This document shows, piece after piece, positions 25,711 through 33,820 of a stretch of 64,000 nt of DNA. Source of the DNA: Gordonia sp. SL306. Its GTDB lineage: Bacteria; Actinomycetota; Actinomycetes; Mycobacteriales; Mycobacteriaceae. The number at the start of each line of letters is the position of its first letter. The first letter of the stretch is position 1. Location of the stretch: positions 1,612,001 through 1,676,000 of the forward strand of contig NZ_CP113063.1 in the NCBI RefSeq assembly GCF_026625785.1, given 5' to 3'. Both the position numbers and the translations under genes were made by a program. The notes below the pieces were generated by a model. The model made no database searches and was not told where the DNA came from. It saw only the letters and a list, made by a program, of their open reading frames with translations.

Positions 25711-27207
25711 GTGACGTACGCGGACAGCTGGACCGACACACTCGACGATCTGGAACGGCGACGGCAGACGTCGTTGGGGATGGGTGGTCCCGAGCGTCTC
25801 GCCAAGCACCACGCCAAGGGCAAGCTCGATGCGCGAGCGCGTATCGAGTATCTCCTCGACCCCGGCAGTTTCCAGGAATTCGGGACTCTCGTCGGTGGTG
25901 ACATCGCCGCGGATGCCATCGTCACCGGAACCGGCGAGATCGACGGACGACCGGTCCTGGTCGGCGCCGAGGACTTCACCACCATCGCCGGCACGATCGC
26001 GCCGGGCAGCAACTCCAAGCGATACCGACTGGCTGAGTTGGCCTTACGCACCAAGGTGCCGATGATCATCCTGCTCGAGGGCGCGGGCTTCCGCCCCACC
26101 GGCGACCATTACGGACGGACACCGACCGACCTGCTCGCGCAGGCACGCTGCTCCGGCAAGGTGCCCTTGATCTCGGCGGTCCTTGGACCATCGGCGGGCC
26201 ACGGCGCACTCGTCTCACCTGTCTGCGACTTCTCGGTGATGAGCCCATCCGGCGCCATCTTCACCGCAGGCCCGCCGGTGGTGAAGCAGTCCACCGGCGA
26301 GGACATCTCGAAAGAAGACCTCGGCGGCCCCGACGTCGCGCTGGCGAGCGGGGTCGTCCACAACGTGACCGACGACGACGAGTCCGCGCTCGACGCCATC
26401 CGGCGCTACCTGTCGTACTTCCCGTCCAGCGCCTGGTCGTATCCGCCGTCGCTCCCCGTCGACGACTCGGGTGAGCCGCGCGAGACGCCCGAGCTGCTCG
26501 ACATCATCTCCCGTGACAACAAATACATCTACGACGCCCGCGACGTGCTCGACGTGGTCTTCGACCGACCGGACTGGTTCGAGGTGCAACCGGAGTTCGG
26601 TCCGGCGATCATCTGCGCCCTCGCCCATCTGGGCGGACACCCCGTGGCCGTGGTCGCCAACCAACCGCTGGTGCTGGCCGGTTCGATCGATGCCGACGCC
26701 GCCGACAAGGCCGCGCATTTCATCACCGTGGCCGACTCCTTCCACCTGCCGCTGATCTTCCTCACCGACAATCCCGGAATGCTCCCGGGCAGTGATTCCG
26801 AGCAGAGCGGCGTCCTGCGGAGCGGGGCGCGGATGTTCGCCGCGCAGACCACCGCCACCACTCTCAAGCTGCATGTGACGCTTCGCAAGGCATTCGGCTT
26901 CGGGTCGATGGTCATGTCGCTGTTGGGCTTCGACGATCAGGTCGCGACCTTCGCCTACCCCGGAGCGACGATGGGCGCGATGGGCGCGGCCGCGATGGGC
27001 CAGGCGACGAAAGCGGGTGAGGACTTCGCCACGGTGTTGCGCGACATGGAACTCGCGGCGTCCTACAGCTCGGCCGAGCACATGGGATTCGACGAGATGA
27101 TCGATCCCCGCGAGACACGCAACAAACTCCTCACCGCGCTGCGACGCGGCCTCTACGCGCGTCAGGCCGCGCCCGAACCGGTCAGCCGCACCGCCATCAC
27201 CCCTTGA
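25711..27207 (+). CDS. Acyl-CoA carboxylase beta (carboxyltransferase) subunit
   Basis: The 498-residue protein has both carboxyltransferase halves: an N-terminal acyl-CoA domain (AKHHAKGKLDARARIEYLLD near residue 32) and a C-terminal carboxybiotin domain (GGHPVAVVANQP and the GFGSMVMS region). It resembles propionyl- or methylcrotonyl-CoA carboxylase beta subunits and should carboxylate an acyl- or enoyl-CoA. No biotin carboxylase/carrier alpha subunit is present here, so it must borrow one. GTG 25711 has GGGAGGG upstream. It could serve branched or isoprenoid-type beta-oxidation, but the substrate is not determinable. Confidence 0.82.
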   Translation: MTYADSWTDTLDDLERRRQTSLGMGGPERLAKHHAKGKLDARARIEYLLDPGSFQEFGTLVGGDIAADAIVTGTGEIDGRPVLVGAEDFTTIAGTIAPGSNSKRYRLAELALRTKVPMIILLEGAGFRPTGDHYGRTPTDLLAQARCSGKVPLISAVLGPSAGHGALVSPVCDFSVMSPSGAIFTAGPPVVKQSTGEDISKEDLGGPDVALASGVVHNVTDDDESALDAIRRYLSYFPSSAWSYPPSLPVDDSGEPRETPELLDIISRDNKYIYDARDVLDVVFDRPDWFEVQPEFGPAIICALAHLGGHPVAVVANQPLVLAGSIDADAADKAAHFITVADSFHLPLIFLTDNPGMLPGSDSEQSGVLRSGARMFAAQTTATTLKLHVTLRKAFGFGSMVMSLLGFDDQVATFAYPGATMGAMGAAAMGQATKAGEDFATVLRDMELAASYSSAEHMGFDEMIDPRETRNKLLTALRRGLYARQAAPEPVSRTAITP

Positions 27208-27274
27208 GCTCGGTGGACGCGTCCACCCCCCCCCCGAGCTCGACCTTTCCCGCCCAAGTGGCTACCGATGACGT

Positions 27275-27295
27275 CTATGGTAAGACATACTGTAG
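27275..27295. promoter_or_regulatory. Island operator 3: CTATGGT-n7-ACTGTAG
   Basis: A degenerate copy of the island dyad, 23 bp upstream of the amidohydrolase start at 27318. It resembles the complement of the P450 site. Confidence 0.4.
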
Positions 27296-27317
27296 ACGCC
27301 TCAGAAAGGAGTCCGAC

Positions 27318-28622
27318 GTGGACAAGAACGACATGATCCTGATCAGCGTCGACGACCACATCATCGAGCCGCCGGATATGTTCAAAGATCATCTGCCGGC
27401 GAAGTATGCTGCCGACGCGCCGCGGTTGGTCCACATGGACAACGGCGCCGACATGTGGAAGTTTCGCGACCGCATCATCCCGAACGTGGCGCTCAACGCC
27501 GTGGCCGGGCGACCGAAAGAGGAGTACGGCCTCGAACCCGAAGGCCTCGACGAGATCCGACCGGGCTGCTACAACGTCGACGAGCGCGTCAAGGACATGA
27601 ACGCGGGCGGTGTCCTCGCCCAGATGAACTTCCCCTCGTTCCCCGGATTCGCCGCACGACTGTTCGCGACCGAGGACTCGGATTTCTCTCTCGCACTGGT
27701 GCAGGCCTACAACGACTGGCACATCGACGAGTGGTGCGGCGCATATCCCGGACGTTTCATCCCCATGGCGCTGCCGGTGATCTGGGACGCAGAGCTCTGC
27801 GCGCAAGAGGTGCGGCGTGTGGCGAAGAAGGGCGTGCACTCACTCACGTTCACCGAGAATCCGGCCGCGCTGGGTTACCCGAGCTTCCACGACGACTACT
27901 GGGCGCCGCTGTGGAAGGCCCTGGTGGACACCGACACCGTTCTCTCGGTGCACATCGGCTCGTCAGGCCGACTGTCCATCCCGGCGACGGACTCGCCTCC
28001 GGATGTGATGATCACGCTCCAGCCGATGAACATCGTCTCGGCCGCCGCGGACCTGCTGTGGTCGAAGCCGGTGAAGGAGTACAAGGATCTCAAGATCGCC
28101 CTCTCCGAAGGCGGCACCGGCTGGATCCCCTACTTCCTCGAACGCGTGGACCGCACCTTCGAGATGCATGCCACCTGGACGTTGCAGGACTTCGGGGGCA
28201 AGCTGCCGAGTGAGGTGTTCCGCGATCACTTCCTCACCTGCTTCATCAGCGACCCGCTCGGCGTGAAGCTGCGCCACAAGATCGGCATCGACAACATCTC
28301 CTGGGAGATGGACTATCCCCACAGCGACTCGATGTGGCCCGGCGCCCCAGAGGAACTCGGCGGGGTGTTCGACGAGGAGCAGGTTCCCGACGACGAGATC
28401 AACAAGATGACTCACCTCAACGCGATGGACTGGTACTCCTTCGATCCGTTCAAGCACGTGCCCAAGCAGCAGGCCACGGTTGGCGCCCTGCGAGCCTCGT
28501 CGGCCGATCACGACGTGACCATCCGGGCGCTCAGCAAGCACGAATCGAATCCGGAGCAGAAGCTCGCTGCCTGGGAACAGCAGATCAAGGCCGCGACCGG
28601 CCACTCGCGCGCCAAGAAATGA
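27318..28622 (+). CDS. Amidohydrolase-2 family metal-dependent hydrolase B
   Basis: The 434-residue TIM-barrel hydrolase has SVDDHIIEPPDMF near residue 9, HIGSSG near 213, ALSEGGTGWIPYF near 257 and the C-terminal WEMDYPHSDSMWP near 332. The DxH form of the first metal motif and the long C-terminal tail are typical of actinobacterial members beside fadD/fadE genes. GTG 27318 is preferred because AGAAAGGAG lies just upstream. Its reaction is unknown; related enzymes are hydrolases or decarboxylases. Confidence 0.82.
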   Translation: MDKNDMILISVDDHIIEPPDMFKDHLPAKYAADAPRLVHMDNGADMWKFRDRIIPNVALNAVAGRPKEEYGLEPEGLDEIRPGCYNVDERVKDMNAGGVLAQMNFPSFPGFAARLFATEDSDFSLALVQAYNDWHIDEWCGAYPGRFIPMALPVIWDAELCAQEVRRVAKKGVHSLTFTENPAALGYPSFHDDYWAPLWKALVDTDTVLSVHIGSSGRLSIPATDSPPDVMITLQPMNIVSAAADLLWSKPVKEYKDLKIALSEGGTGWIPYFLERVDRTFEMHATWTLQDFGGKLPSEVFRDHFLTCFISDPLGVKLRHKIGIDNISWEMDYPHSDSMWPGAPEELGGVFDEEQVPDDEINKMTHLNAMDWYSFDPFKHVPKQQATVGALRASSADHDVTIRALSKHESNPEQKLAAWEQQIKAATGHSRAKK

Positions 28623-28657
28623 TGTCCTGACGCACGAGCACACCACCGCCGCAATCG

Positions 28658-28695
28658 GATGCGGTCGGACCGGGGATCACCGGACCGGCCGCATC
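28658..28695 (+). terminator. Imperfect hairpin after amidohydrolase B
   Basis: Arms 28658-28673 and 28680-28695 pair with two mismatches around a 6-base loop, about 36 bp after the stop, followed by a short T-rich TGTTGT. A terminator is likely. Confidence 0.5.
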
Positions 28696-28706
28696 TGTTG
28701 TCTGGC

Positions 28707-28922
28707 ATGACAATCGGCACGACCGGCACCTACCGAGTGAAGGAACCGCACACGAGGTCGTCCGACCGCATTCTTCCCCTGGTGCTACCCGAGACCGAGT
28801 TCTACTGGACGTCGGGCAAGGACGGCCACCTCCGAGTCCAGGAGTGTCTCTCCTGCGACAGTCTGATCCACCCGCCGAAGCCCATCTGCCCGCAATGCCG
28901 ATCCGGCAAAACTCGCGACCTG
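28707..28922 (+). pseudogene. Truncated zinc-ribbon/OB-fold (DUF35, ChsH2-like) gene
   Basis: The frame from ATG 28707 encodes the first 70 or so residues of a DUF35-type protein: the LPLVLPETEFYWTSGKDGHL helix and a four-cysteine zinc ribbon (CLSC, then CPQC). The OB-fold half is missing. After about 28920 the frame runs through sequence that is antisense to the LLM gene and has no OB-fold character. DUF35 proteins normally partner thiolase-like proteins, as with the intact pair at 51.9-53.5 kb. A deletion that also removed other DNA between the two genes is the simplest explanation. Confidence 0.7.
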
Positions 28923-29855
28923 CTAGGCGGGTTCCGGGAGTTCCGCCGACCGCAGATCCGTGATGATTCGCGACTCAGCCTCTACCGACAGGTTCGTGGG
29001 CAGCGCGGGTACCGCACGGTCGATCACGCCGGCGCACCGATCCCGGATCCCGCCGGCGACCTGGTCGACCGGCGCCACGACCGCGAAGGTCGCCAGGATC
29101 TCGTCGGTGATCAGCTCCCCCATCGTCTCCCATTCGCCGCGCAGCGACAGATCATGGAGTTCCGTTTGCAGGTCTCCCCATCCGTGCAGTTCGAGCACCT
29201 TCCGGTAGGCCGGTGTCGATCCGTAGAAGGCGATCTGACGGCGCGTGGCCACCGCCGCCTCGCGCAAGTCCTCCTCCGTCTCGCCGGTCACCACGAAGAC
29301 CGGTGAGGTCAACTGGAACCCGGCTCGCGCGCGACCGGATCTGTCGATGCCGCGCTGAACCATCGGCGATGTCACCTCTTCCAGGAAACGCCTGGTGGTG
29401 AAAGGGTGGGTCAGCAGACCGTCGGCGACCTCACCGCACATCTCGGTCATCTTCTCGCCAACCGCAGCCAGGAACACCTTGGGTGCCGGGTATTCGGTGG
29501 GCTCCGGCGTGAACATCGGTGACATGATCTTATGGGTGTAGAACCGGCCGTCGAACCGCAGCTTGGTGCTGTTCTGCCACGCCGACCAGATGGCGTGCAG
29601 CGCATCGACGAATTCGCGCATGCGTTCGGCGGGCTCACTCCACGGCATCCCGAAACGCTTTTCGATGTGCGGTTTGATCTGGGTACCCAGGCCGAGGTTG
29701 AACCGCCCCTGCGAGAAATCCTGGAGGTCCCAGGCCAAGCTCGCCACGGACATCGGGTTCCGCGCGAACGCGACCGCGATGTTGGTCCCCAGCTCGATCC
29801 GCGAGGTGTGTTCCGCGGCGAGGGTCAGGGCCAGGAACGGATCGTGATTGGTCTC
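28923..29855 (-). pseudogene. 5'-truncated LLM-class F420-dependent oxidoreductase
   Basis: The first methionine of the frame (29753) gives 276 residues starting at SVASLAWDLQDFSQGRFNLG, but recognisable family sequence continues upstream without a start codon (ETNHDPFLALTLAAEHTSRI, back to 29855). About 35-40 N-terminal residues, the first beta-strand of the TIM barrel, are missing and replaced by three short repeats. The family uses coenzyme F420 to oxidise or reduce small molecules. Loss of the first strand makes activity doubtful. Its 3' end abuts the truncated DUF35 gene. Confidence 0.65.
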
Positions 29856-29865
29856 GCCCCTGTCT

Positions 29866-29903
29866 GCGTCATCCCTGTTCGCGTCATCCCCTCTGCGTCA
29901 TCC
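29866..29903. repeat. Three short tandem repeats (GCGTCATCC core)
   Basis: The core occurs at 29866-29874, 29881-29889 and 29895-29903, with periods of 15 and 14 bp. The array replaces the missing 5' end of the LLM gene and overlaps the stop of the alcohol dehydrogenase gene, so it looks like a rearrangement scar. Confidence 0.6.
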
Positions 29904-30935
29904 TTCTCCTCCCGGCTTCAGCAGGATCTTGCAATGGTCTCCGGGCGCACGGAGATCCGTGAACGAACGTGCAGCGTCCTCCAGCGGGCGTACCGCGGTG
30001 ACGAAGGGAGCAACGTCGACGGTCCCATCGGCGATCCACTCGAGGGCTCGTGTGAACTCGTCGGGCCGATAGGCGAACACGAATCTCAGCGACAGCTCCT
30101 TCACGTTCGCGATCACGGGTGTGATCGTGTCGGGTTCGGTACACACACCCACCACCACGATCCGCGTGTGCGCATGGACCGAGTTCATCACCTCGGCGAG
30201 GATGCCGGGCAGGCCCACACATTCGAAGACGACGGTCTGGGCGCGTCGGTCCGTCTCCAGCAGAGGCGACGAGGGCAACTCCTGCCCGGCGAGTTCGGCC
30301 CACCGACGATAGGGAGAATCCTGCCCGGGATCGACCACCACGTCGGCGCCGATCCGCTCGGCCAGTCTGCGTCGACTCGGCGAGAAGTCGGCCGCGACCA
30401 CCGGCCCGTGTCCGGCGGCCTTCAGCGCGGCGATCACCGCCAATCCGACCGGGCCGCACCCGATGACGAGCGCGACGTCGTCGGTGTGCATCTGTGCCTC
30501 GGCGACCGCATGCGCACCCACGGCGAGCGGCTCCGCGAGGGCCGCGTGGTCGGCGACCACCGCTTCGGGCACCGGGAGCAGACGCCTGTCCTGCAACACC
30601 ATCTGCTCCGCGAGTCCACCGGACGCGAGGGGCGACAGCCCGATCAGTTGCGGCCCGTCGGCGGTGTCGAGATAGGGAACGGAGGTGACGACCGAACCGA
30701 CAGGGAATCGCCCCCGACCCCCCGGACCGTTGTCGAGGACGCGGCCGACGAACTCGTGGCCGAGGACGATCGGCGGTACCAGATCCGGCATCTCGGCCTG
30801 CGACGACACCAGATGCAGGTCCGATCCGCAGATCCCGCAGGCGAGCGGCGCGACCAGAACCTGCCCTGGACCGGGCACTGGATCGTCGACCACTTCGACC
30901 CCGACCATGCCACCCCGGGCGACAACTGCGCGCAC
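29898..30935 (-). CDS. Zinc-type medium-chain alcohol dehydrogenase
   Basis: The 345-residue MDR protein has the catalytic-zinc motif CGICGSDLHL, GHEFVGRV and the NAD-binding GCGPVGLAVIAAL. The four-cysteine structural zinc loop is absent. It should oxidise an alcohol to a ketone or aldehyde. GTG 30935 has GGGGAGGAG upstream; the longer frame to 31025 would run through the operator at 30968-30988. It diverges from the Rieske oxygenase gene, and both can be governed by that operator. Oxidation of an alcohol made by the oxygenase is a reasonable guess. Confidence 0.85.
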   Translation of the reverse strand: MRAVVARGGMVGVEVVDDPVPGPGQVLVAPLACGICGSDLHLVSSQAEMPDLVPPIVLGHEFVGRVLDNGPGGRGRFPVGSVVTSVPYLDTADGPQLIGLSPLASGGLAEQMVLQDRRLLPVPEAVVADHAALAEPLAVGAHAVAEAQMHTDDVALVIGCGPVGLAVIAALKAAGHGPVVAADFSPSRRRLAERIGADVVVDPGQDSPYRRWAELAGQELPSSPLLETDRRAQTVVFECVGLPGILAEVMNSVHAHTRIVVVGVCTEPDTITPVIANVKELSLRFVFAYRPDEFTRALEWIADGTVDVAPFVTAVRPLEDAARSFTDLRAPGDHCKILLKPGGEG

Positions 30936-30967
30936 GGCAAACTCCTCCCCGATGTCGGTACGATGTA

Positions 30968-30988
30968 TTACTGTAACGTCAACAGTAA
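30968..30988. promoter_or_regulatory. Island operator 4: TTACTGT-n7-ACAGTAA
   Basis: A perfect dyad that extends to 8 bp per arm (30967-30989). It lies between the divergent alcohol dehydrogenase and Rieske oxygenase genes and has the same half-sites as the site at 21178. Confidence 0.7.
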
Positions 30989-31048
30989 TCACTGCGATGG
31001 CAGCCCGCGTCACATTGGCGGACACACAGTGAGCGAGTGGAGGCGACG

Positions 31049-32062
31049 ATGGAGGTTCCGTTCACCTGGAAGGTCACCGGGTGGTTCGTGATCGGCTGGT
31101 CACCGGAGTTCCCCGCGGGAGAGACGAAACCGCTGCACTACTTCGGGGAAGACCTCGTCGCGTACCGCGACGACTCGGGTGAGCTCCACGTGATGACCGG
31201 CCACTGCAAGCACCTCGGCGCTCATCTCGGACACGGCGGCAAGGTGGTCGGCGACTGCGTCGAGTGTCCGTTCCACGGCTGGCGGTGGGGCCCCGACGGC
31301 TCCAACCGCTACATCCCGTACGAGCCCGACCGGCCCAACAAGGTCCTGAAGCTCCAGGTCTATCCGGTCCGCGAGCAGTACGGCATCGTCTTCATGTGGT
31401 ACCAGCCCGAAGGTAAACCACCGCAGTGGGACCTACCCGACATCTTCGCCAAGTTCCCAGAGATCACGGCCGGACCTGAGGAGTACTACCGGATCTATCC
31501 CGAGTTCTCGCGTCGTGCCGAGCGAGAGCCGGTGCACCCGCAGATCGTCGCGGAGAACGGGCCGGACAGTTCACACTTCCGCTATGTGCACGGCGCGAGC
31601 GTCACCCCGGTGTGCCTGGAATGGGAGGCCGTCGACAACGAGTGGCGCTTCCTCACGGGCTGGCCGGACGCGGACAGCGATGATCCCGACAAGATGTCGT
31701 TGCGCATCCACAGCCACTTCTCGGGGCTCGGCTACGCGATGAGCGCCTTCGAGGGCGCTCAGAATCACCGGCTCATCTTCGCGTGCACCCCCGTCGACGA
31801 CGGCCACTCGGATCTCTTCTATTCGATCTGGTGGCCGAAGCGTGGCGACGACGAGTCCGACATCCCGCCCGAGGACGTCCAGCGGAAGGTCGAGAACCGT
31901 TTCCTCGTGACCGTCTTCGAGGATCTCGGGATCTGGCGCTACCAGAAGTACGTGGAGCGGCCGCCACTCGCGCGCATCGACGCGAAACCGTACATGGCGA
32001 TGCGGCGGTGGGCGACCCAGTTTTACGACGTGCCACCGGTCGACACGCACGCGAGCGTATGA
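31049..32062 (+). CDS. Rieske non-haem iron oxygenase, KshA-like
   Basis: The 337-residue protein has a Rieske [2Fe-2S] site with C53-x-H55 and C73-x2-H76, then a catalytic domain with the mononuclear-iron motif NGPDSSHFRYVH near residue 172. This architecture matches the oxygenase component KshA of 3-ketosteroid 9-alpha-hydroxylase and its wider family. It should hydroxylate a ring or aliphatic carbon with O2. No reductase is encoded nearby, so electrons come from elsewhere. ATG 31049 has GGAGG upstream. It overlaps the cysteine-hydrolase-fold gene (ATGA). A steroid substrate cannot be assumed: no other steroid-ring genes are here. Confidence 0.87.
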   Translation: MEVPFTWKVTGWFVIGWSPEFPAGETKPLHYFGEDLVAYRDDSGELHVMTGHCKHLGAHLGHGGKVVGDCVECPFHGWRWGPDGSNRYIPYEPDRPNKVLKLQVYPVREQYGIVFMWYQPEGKPPQWDLPDIFAKFPEITAGPEEYYRIYPEFSRRAEREPVHPQIVAENGPDSSHFRYVHGASVTPVCLEWEAVDNEWRFLTGWPDADSDDPDKMSLRIHSHFSGLGYAMSAFEGAQNHRLIFACTPVDDGHSDLFYSIWWPKRGDDESDIPPEDVQRKVENRFLVTVFEDLGIWRYQKYVERPPLARIDAKPYMAMRRWATQFYDVPPVDTHASV

Positions 32063-32679
32063 GCGCGACGCTGGCGGAACTCGTCGACCCACGCCATACC
32101 GCGATCGTCACCCAGGAATGCCAGGGTGCGGTCGTCGGTCCGGATGCCGGTCTGAAGGCCCTGGCCGACGAGGCGCGCCGCGAGGCGCTGCCCAACATCG
32201 GCAGGCTCCTCAAGGTGGCCCGCGATGTCGACGTGCCCGTCGTGCACTGCCTGGTCGCCAGACGCGGCGACGGGCTCGGCTCCAACCACAACGCCAAGCT
32301 GTTCGAGGTCGGCCGCAGCCAGGTGTCGATCGCACCGGGCAGCCCGGGAGCCTCCTTGGTGCCCGAACTCGGACCGGAGCCATCCGATGTGGTCCTCACG
32401 CGTCTCCACGGCCTCGGCCCGATGGGCGGCACCGACCTCGACGCAGTGCTGCGCAATCTGGGGATCACGACCATCGTCGCCGTCGGCGTCTCACTGAACG
32501 TCGCGATCCCGAACCTCGTGATGGACGCGGTCAACGCGTCGTATCGGGTCGTGCTCCCGCGCGACGCGGTTGCCGGCGTGCCGCCCGAATATGGTGAAGC
32601 CATGATCCGCAACACCTTACGGATGTTGTGCACAGTAACGACCACGGATGAGTTGTCGTCGGCCTGGGGTCGGCCGTGA
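32059..32679 (+). CDS. Isochorismatase-fold protein with altered catalytic residues
   Basis: The 206-residue protein has the alpha/beta fold of cysteine hydrolases (TQECQGAVV at the first strand, VPVVHCL, GGTDLDAVLRNLG, VAVGVSLNVAI). The positions expected for the triad differ: the first-strand aspartate region reads TQE, the lysine position reads TRLHG, and the usual nucleophile segment (TxxCV) reads SLNVAI without cysteine. It may be a divergent enzyme or a non-catalytic partner. It overlaps the Rieske gene by ATGA and the following broken thioesterase by GTGA, so it belongs to that operon. Confidence 0.75.
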   Translation: MSATLAELVDPRHTAIVTQECQGAVVGPDAGLKALADEARREALPNIGRLLKVARDVDVPVVHCLVARRGDGLGSNHNAKLFEVGRSQVSIAPGSPGASLVPELGPEPSDVVLTRLHGLGPMGGTDLDAVLRNLGITTIVAVGVSLNVAIPNLVMDAVNASYRVVLPRDAVAGVPPEYGEAMIRNTLRMLCTVTTTDELSSAWGRP

Positions 32680-33180
32680 GGGTCGACGACGTCCTGGCGA
32701 CCACTGACCCGGACCCGTCCCGCGCTTTCGTCTTGCCGGACTCCGTGCCGGCAACGCCTGCGATCACCCGGTTCGTCGCGGCGATGCGCAGGATGCAGGA
32801 CCTCGCCCGCGCCGCCCAAGCCGACGACACCGCACGGGATCTCGCCGCCGAGCAGATCGAGGCCGACGTCCGAGACTCTCGAACCGCATCTCGTGCCACC
32901 CGGAGGTTACGGACATCTGGGACGGCATCGGCTACCCGGTCGGTCTCGTGATGGACGATCAGACCGTGGTCGCAGGGGAACGTCCGCTGAGTCGAACCGC
33001 CTTCCTCCACGTCGACCACCGAGGCGTCACTCCCATCCATCGACCGCTCGAGGCACGCGGACGCGTCTCGCGTCTGGACGGACGGAAGGCCTTCGTCGAG
33101 GCCGAGATGATCGACGAGACGGGACCATACTCTCCCGGGCGAACGACCTGATGATTCTCCTGCTCCCCCACCAGCCGTAG
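32676..33180 (+). pseudogene. Frameshifted hotdog-fold thioesterase
   Basis: Homology to PaaI-type hotdog proteins runs through the whole interval but changes frame three times. It starts in a GTGA overlap with the previous gene, shifts near 32872 (LEPHLVPPGGY), again near 32910 (VTDIWDGIGYPVGLVMDDQ), and again near 33115, ending with TILSRANDLMILLLPHQP at TAG 33180. The longest uninterrupted part has RTAFLHVDHRGVTPIHRPLE. A working gene would hydrolyse an acyl-CoA at the end of the Rieske operon. Three independent lesions argue for real decay rather than one sequencing error. Confidence 0.7.
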
Positions 33181-33222
33181 ACACGGGTGGCTCTGGCTGC
33201 CGCGTGGAGTTAGGTTGGCGCG

Positions 33223-33705
33223 ATGGCGAAGTCTCTGGGGCAGCGGGGGTACGAGCAGGTCCTGACGGCAGTCTGGACGCCCCACGCCGGTGTCGAGGTG
33301 CCGGGGATCGACCTCCCTGCAGAGTGGGAAGTGGCACTACATCGGGTCGGTCACGACCTGCGCGCCCGCCAATACGCCGGCCGGATCGAACGCATCGACT
33401 GGATCGGCGAGTACGACGACCACAGCGGCTATGTGGCCGTGCTGAGTTCGGTCACGAGCGAGGGGCAACCCGCCCAAGGACTGGGCACCTGCGAAGCGGC
33501 GCCGCTCGACAGCACCGAGAACGAGATTGCCCGATACCTGGCAAATGTCGTCCAGGATGAGGTGGCCCGGGCTCACGTCGCCTGGCCGTGGGCAGACGGC
33601 GGCGGATTCTGCACGCCGCGGCTCGCCGACGGCGAAGCGGACTGGGTCGACGGGCGCGGCGAGAGTCTCGGTCAGATCGGCCGTTTGGGCGATACTGCGA
33701 GATGA
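33223..33705 (+). CDS. Hypothetical protein
   Basis: The 160-residue protein is soluble and slightly acidic with no signal or membrane segment. It contains a WIGEYDDHSGYVAVLSS segment and several tryptophans. No family is recognised. It stands alone between the broken thioesterase and the HNH gene, with 42 bp upstream, and could be a small accessory gene. High third-position GC supports real coding. Confidence 0.5.
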   Translation: MAKSLGQRGYEQVLTAVWTPHAGVEVPGIDLPAEWEVALHRVGHDLRARQYAGRIERIDWIGEYDDHSGYVAVLSSVTSEGQPAQGLGTCEAAPLDSTENEIARYLANVVQDEVARAHVAWPWADGGGFCTPRLADGEADWVDGRGESLGQIGRLGDTAR

Positions 33706-33777
33706 ACAATGGGCTCCCGAAGTTCTTCAGATCGCTCTCGAAACGGGCTTGCGCAGCGGCAGACCATGCATTAGACT

Positions 33778-33793
33778 TCGAACATACGTTCGA
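33778..33793. promoter_or_regulatory. SOS box (LexA site) upstream of the HNH gene
   Basis: The palindrome TCGAACATACGTTCGA matches the actinobacterial LexA consensus GAAC-n4-GTTC with perfect symmetry. It lies 27 bp upstream of the DUF222/HNH start codon, so the gene should be induced by DNA damage, as reported for some mycobacterial 13E12 genes. Confidence 0.8.
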
Positions 33794-33820
33794 TTCGATG
33801 CTTCCGGGGGGTGCAGCGCG

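Noticed and set aside
28659-29306. 215-codon frame as an intact gene
   Set aside because: Only the first 70 residues after ATG 28707 look like a protein family; the rest is antisense to the LLM gene.
29532-31091. 519-codon plus-strand frame
   Set aside because: Antisense to the LLM and alcohol dehydrogenase genes; no motifs, and it crosses the operator at 30968.
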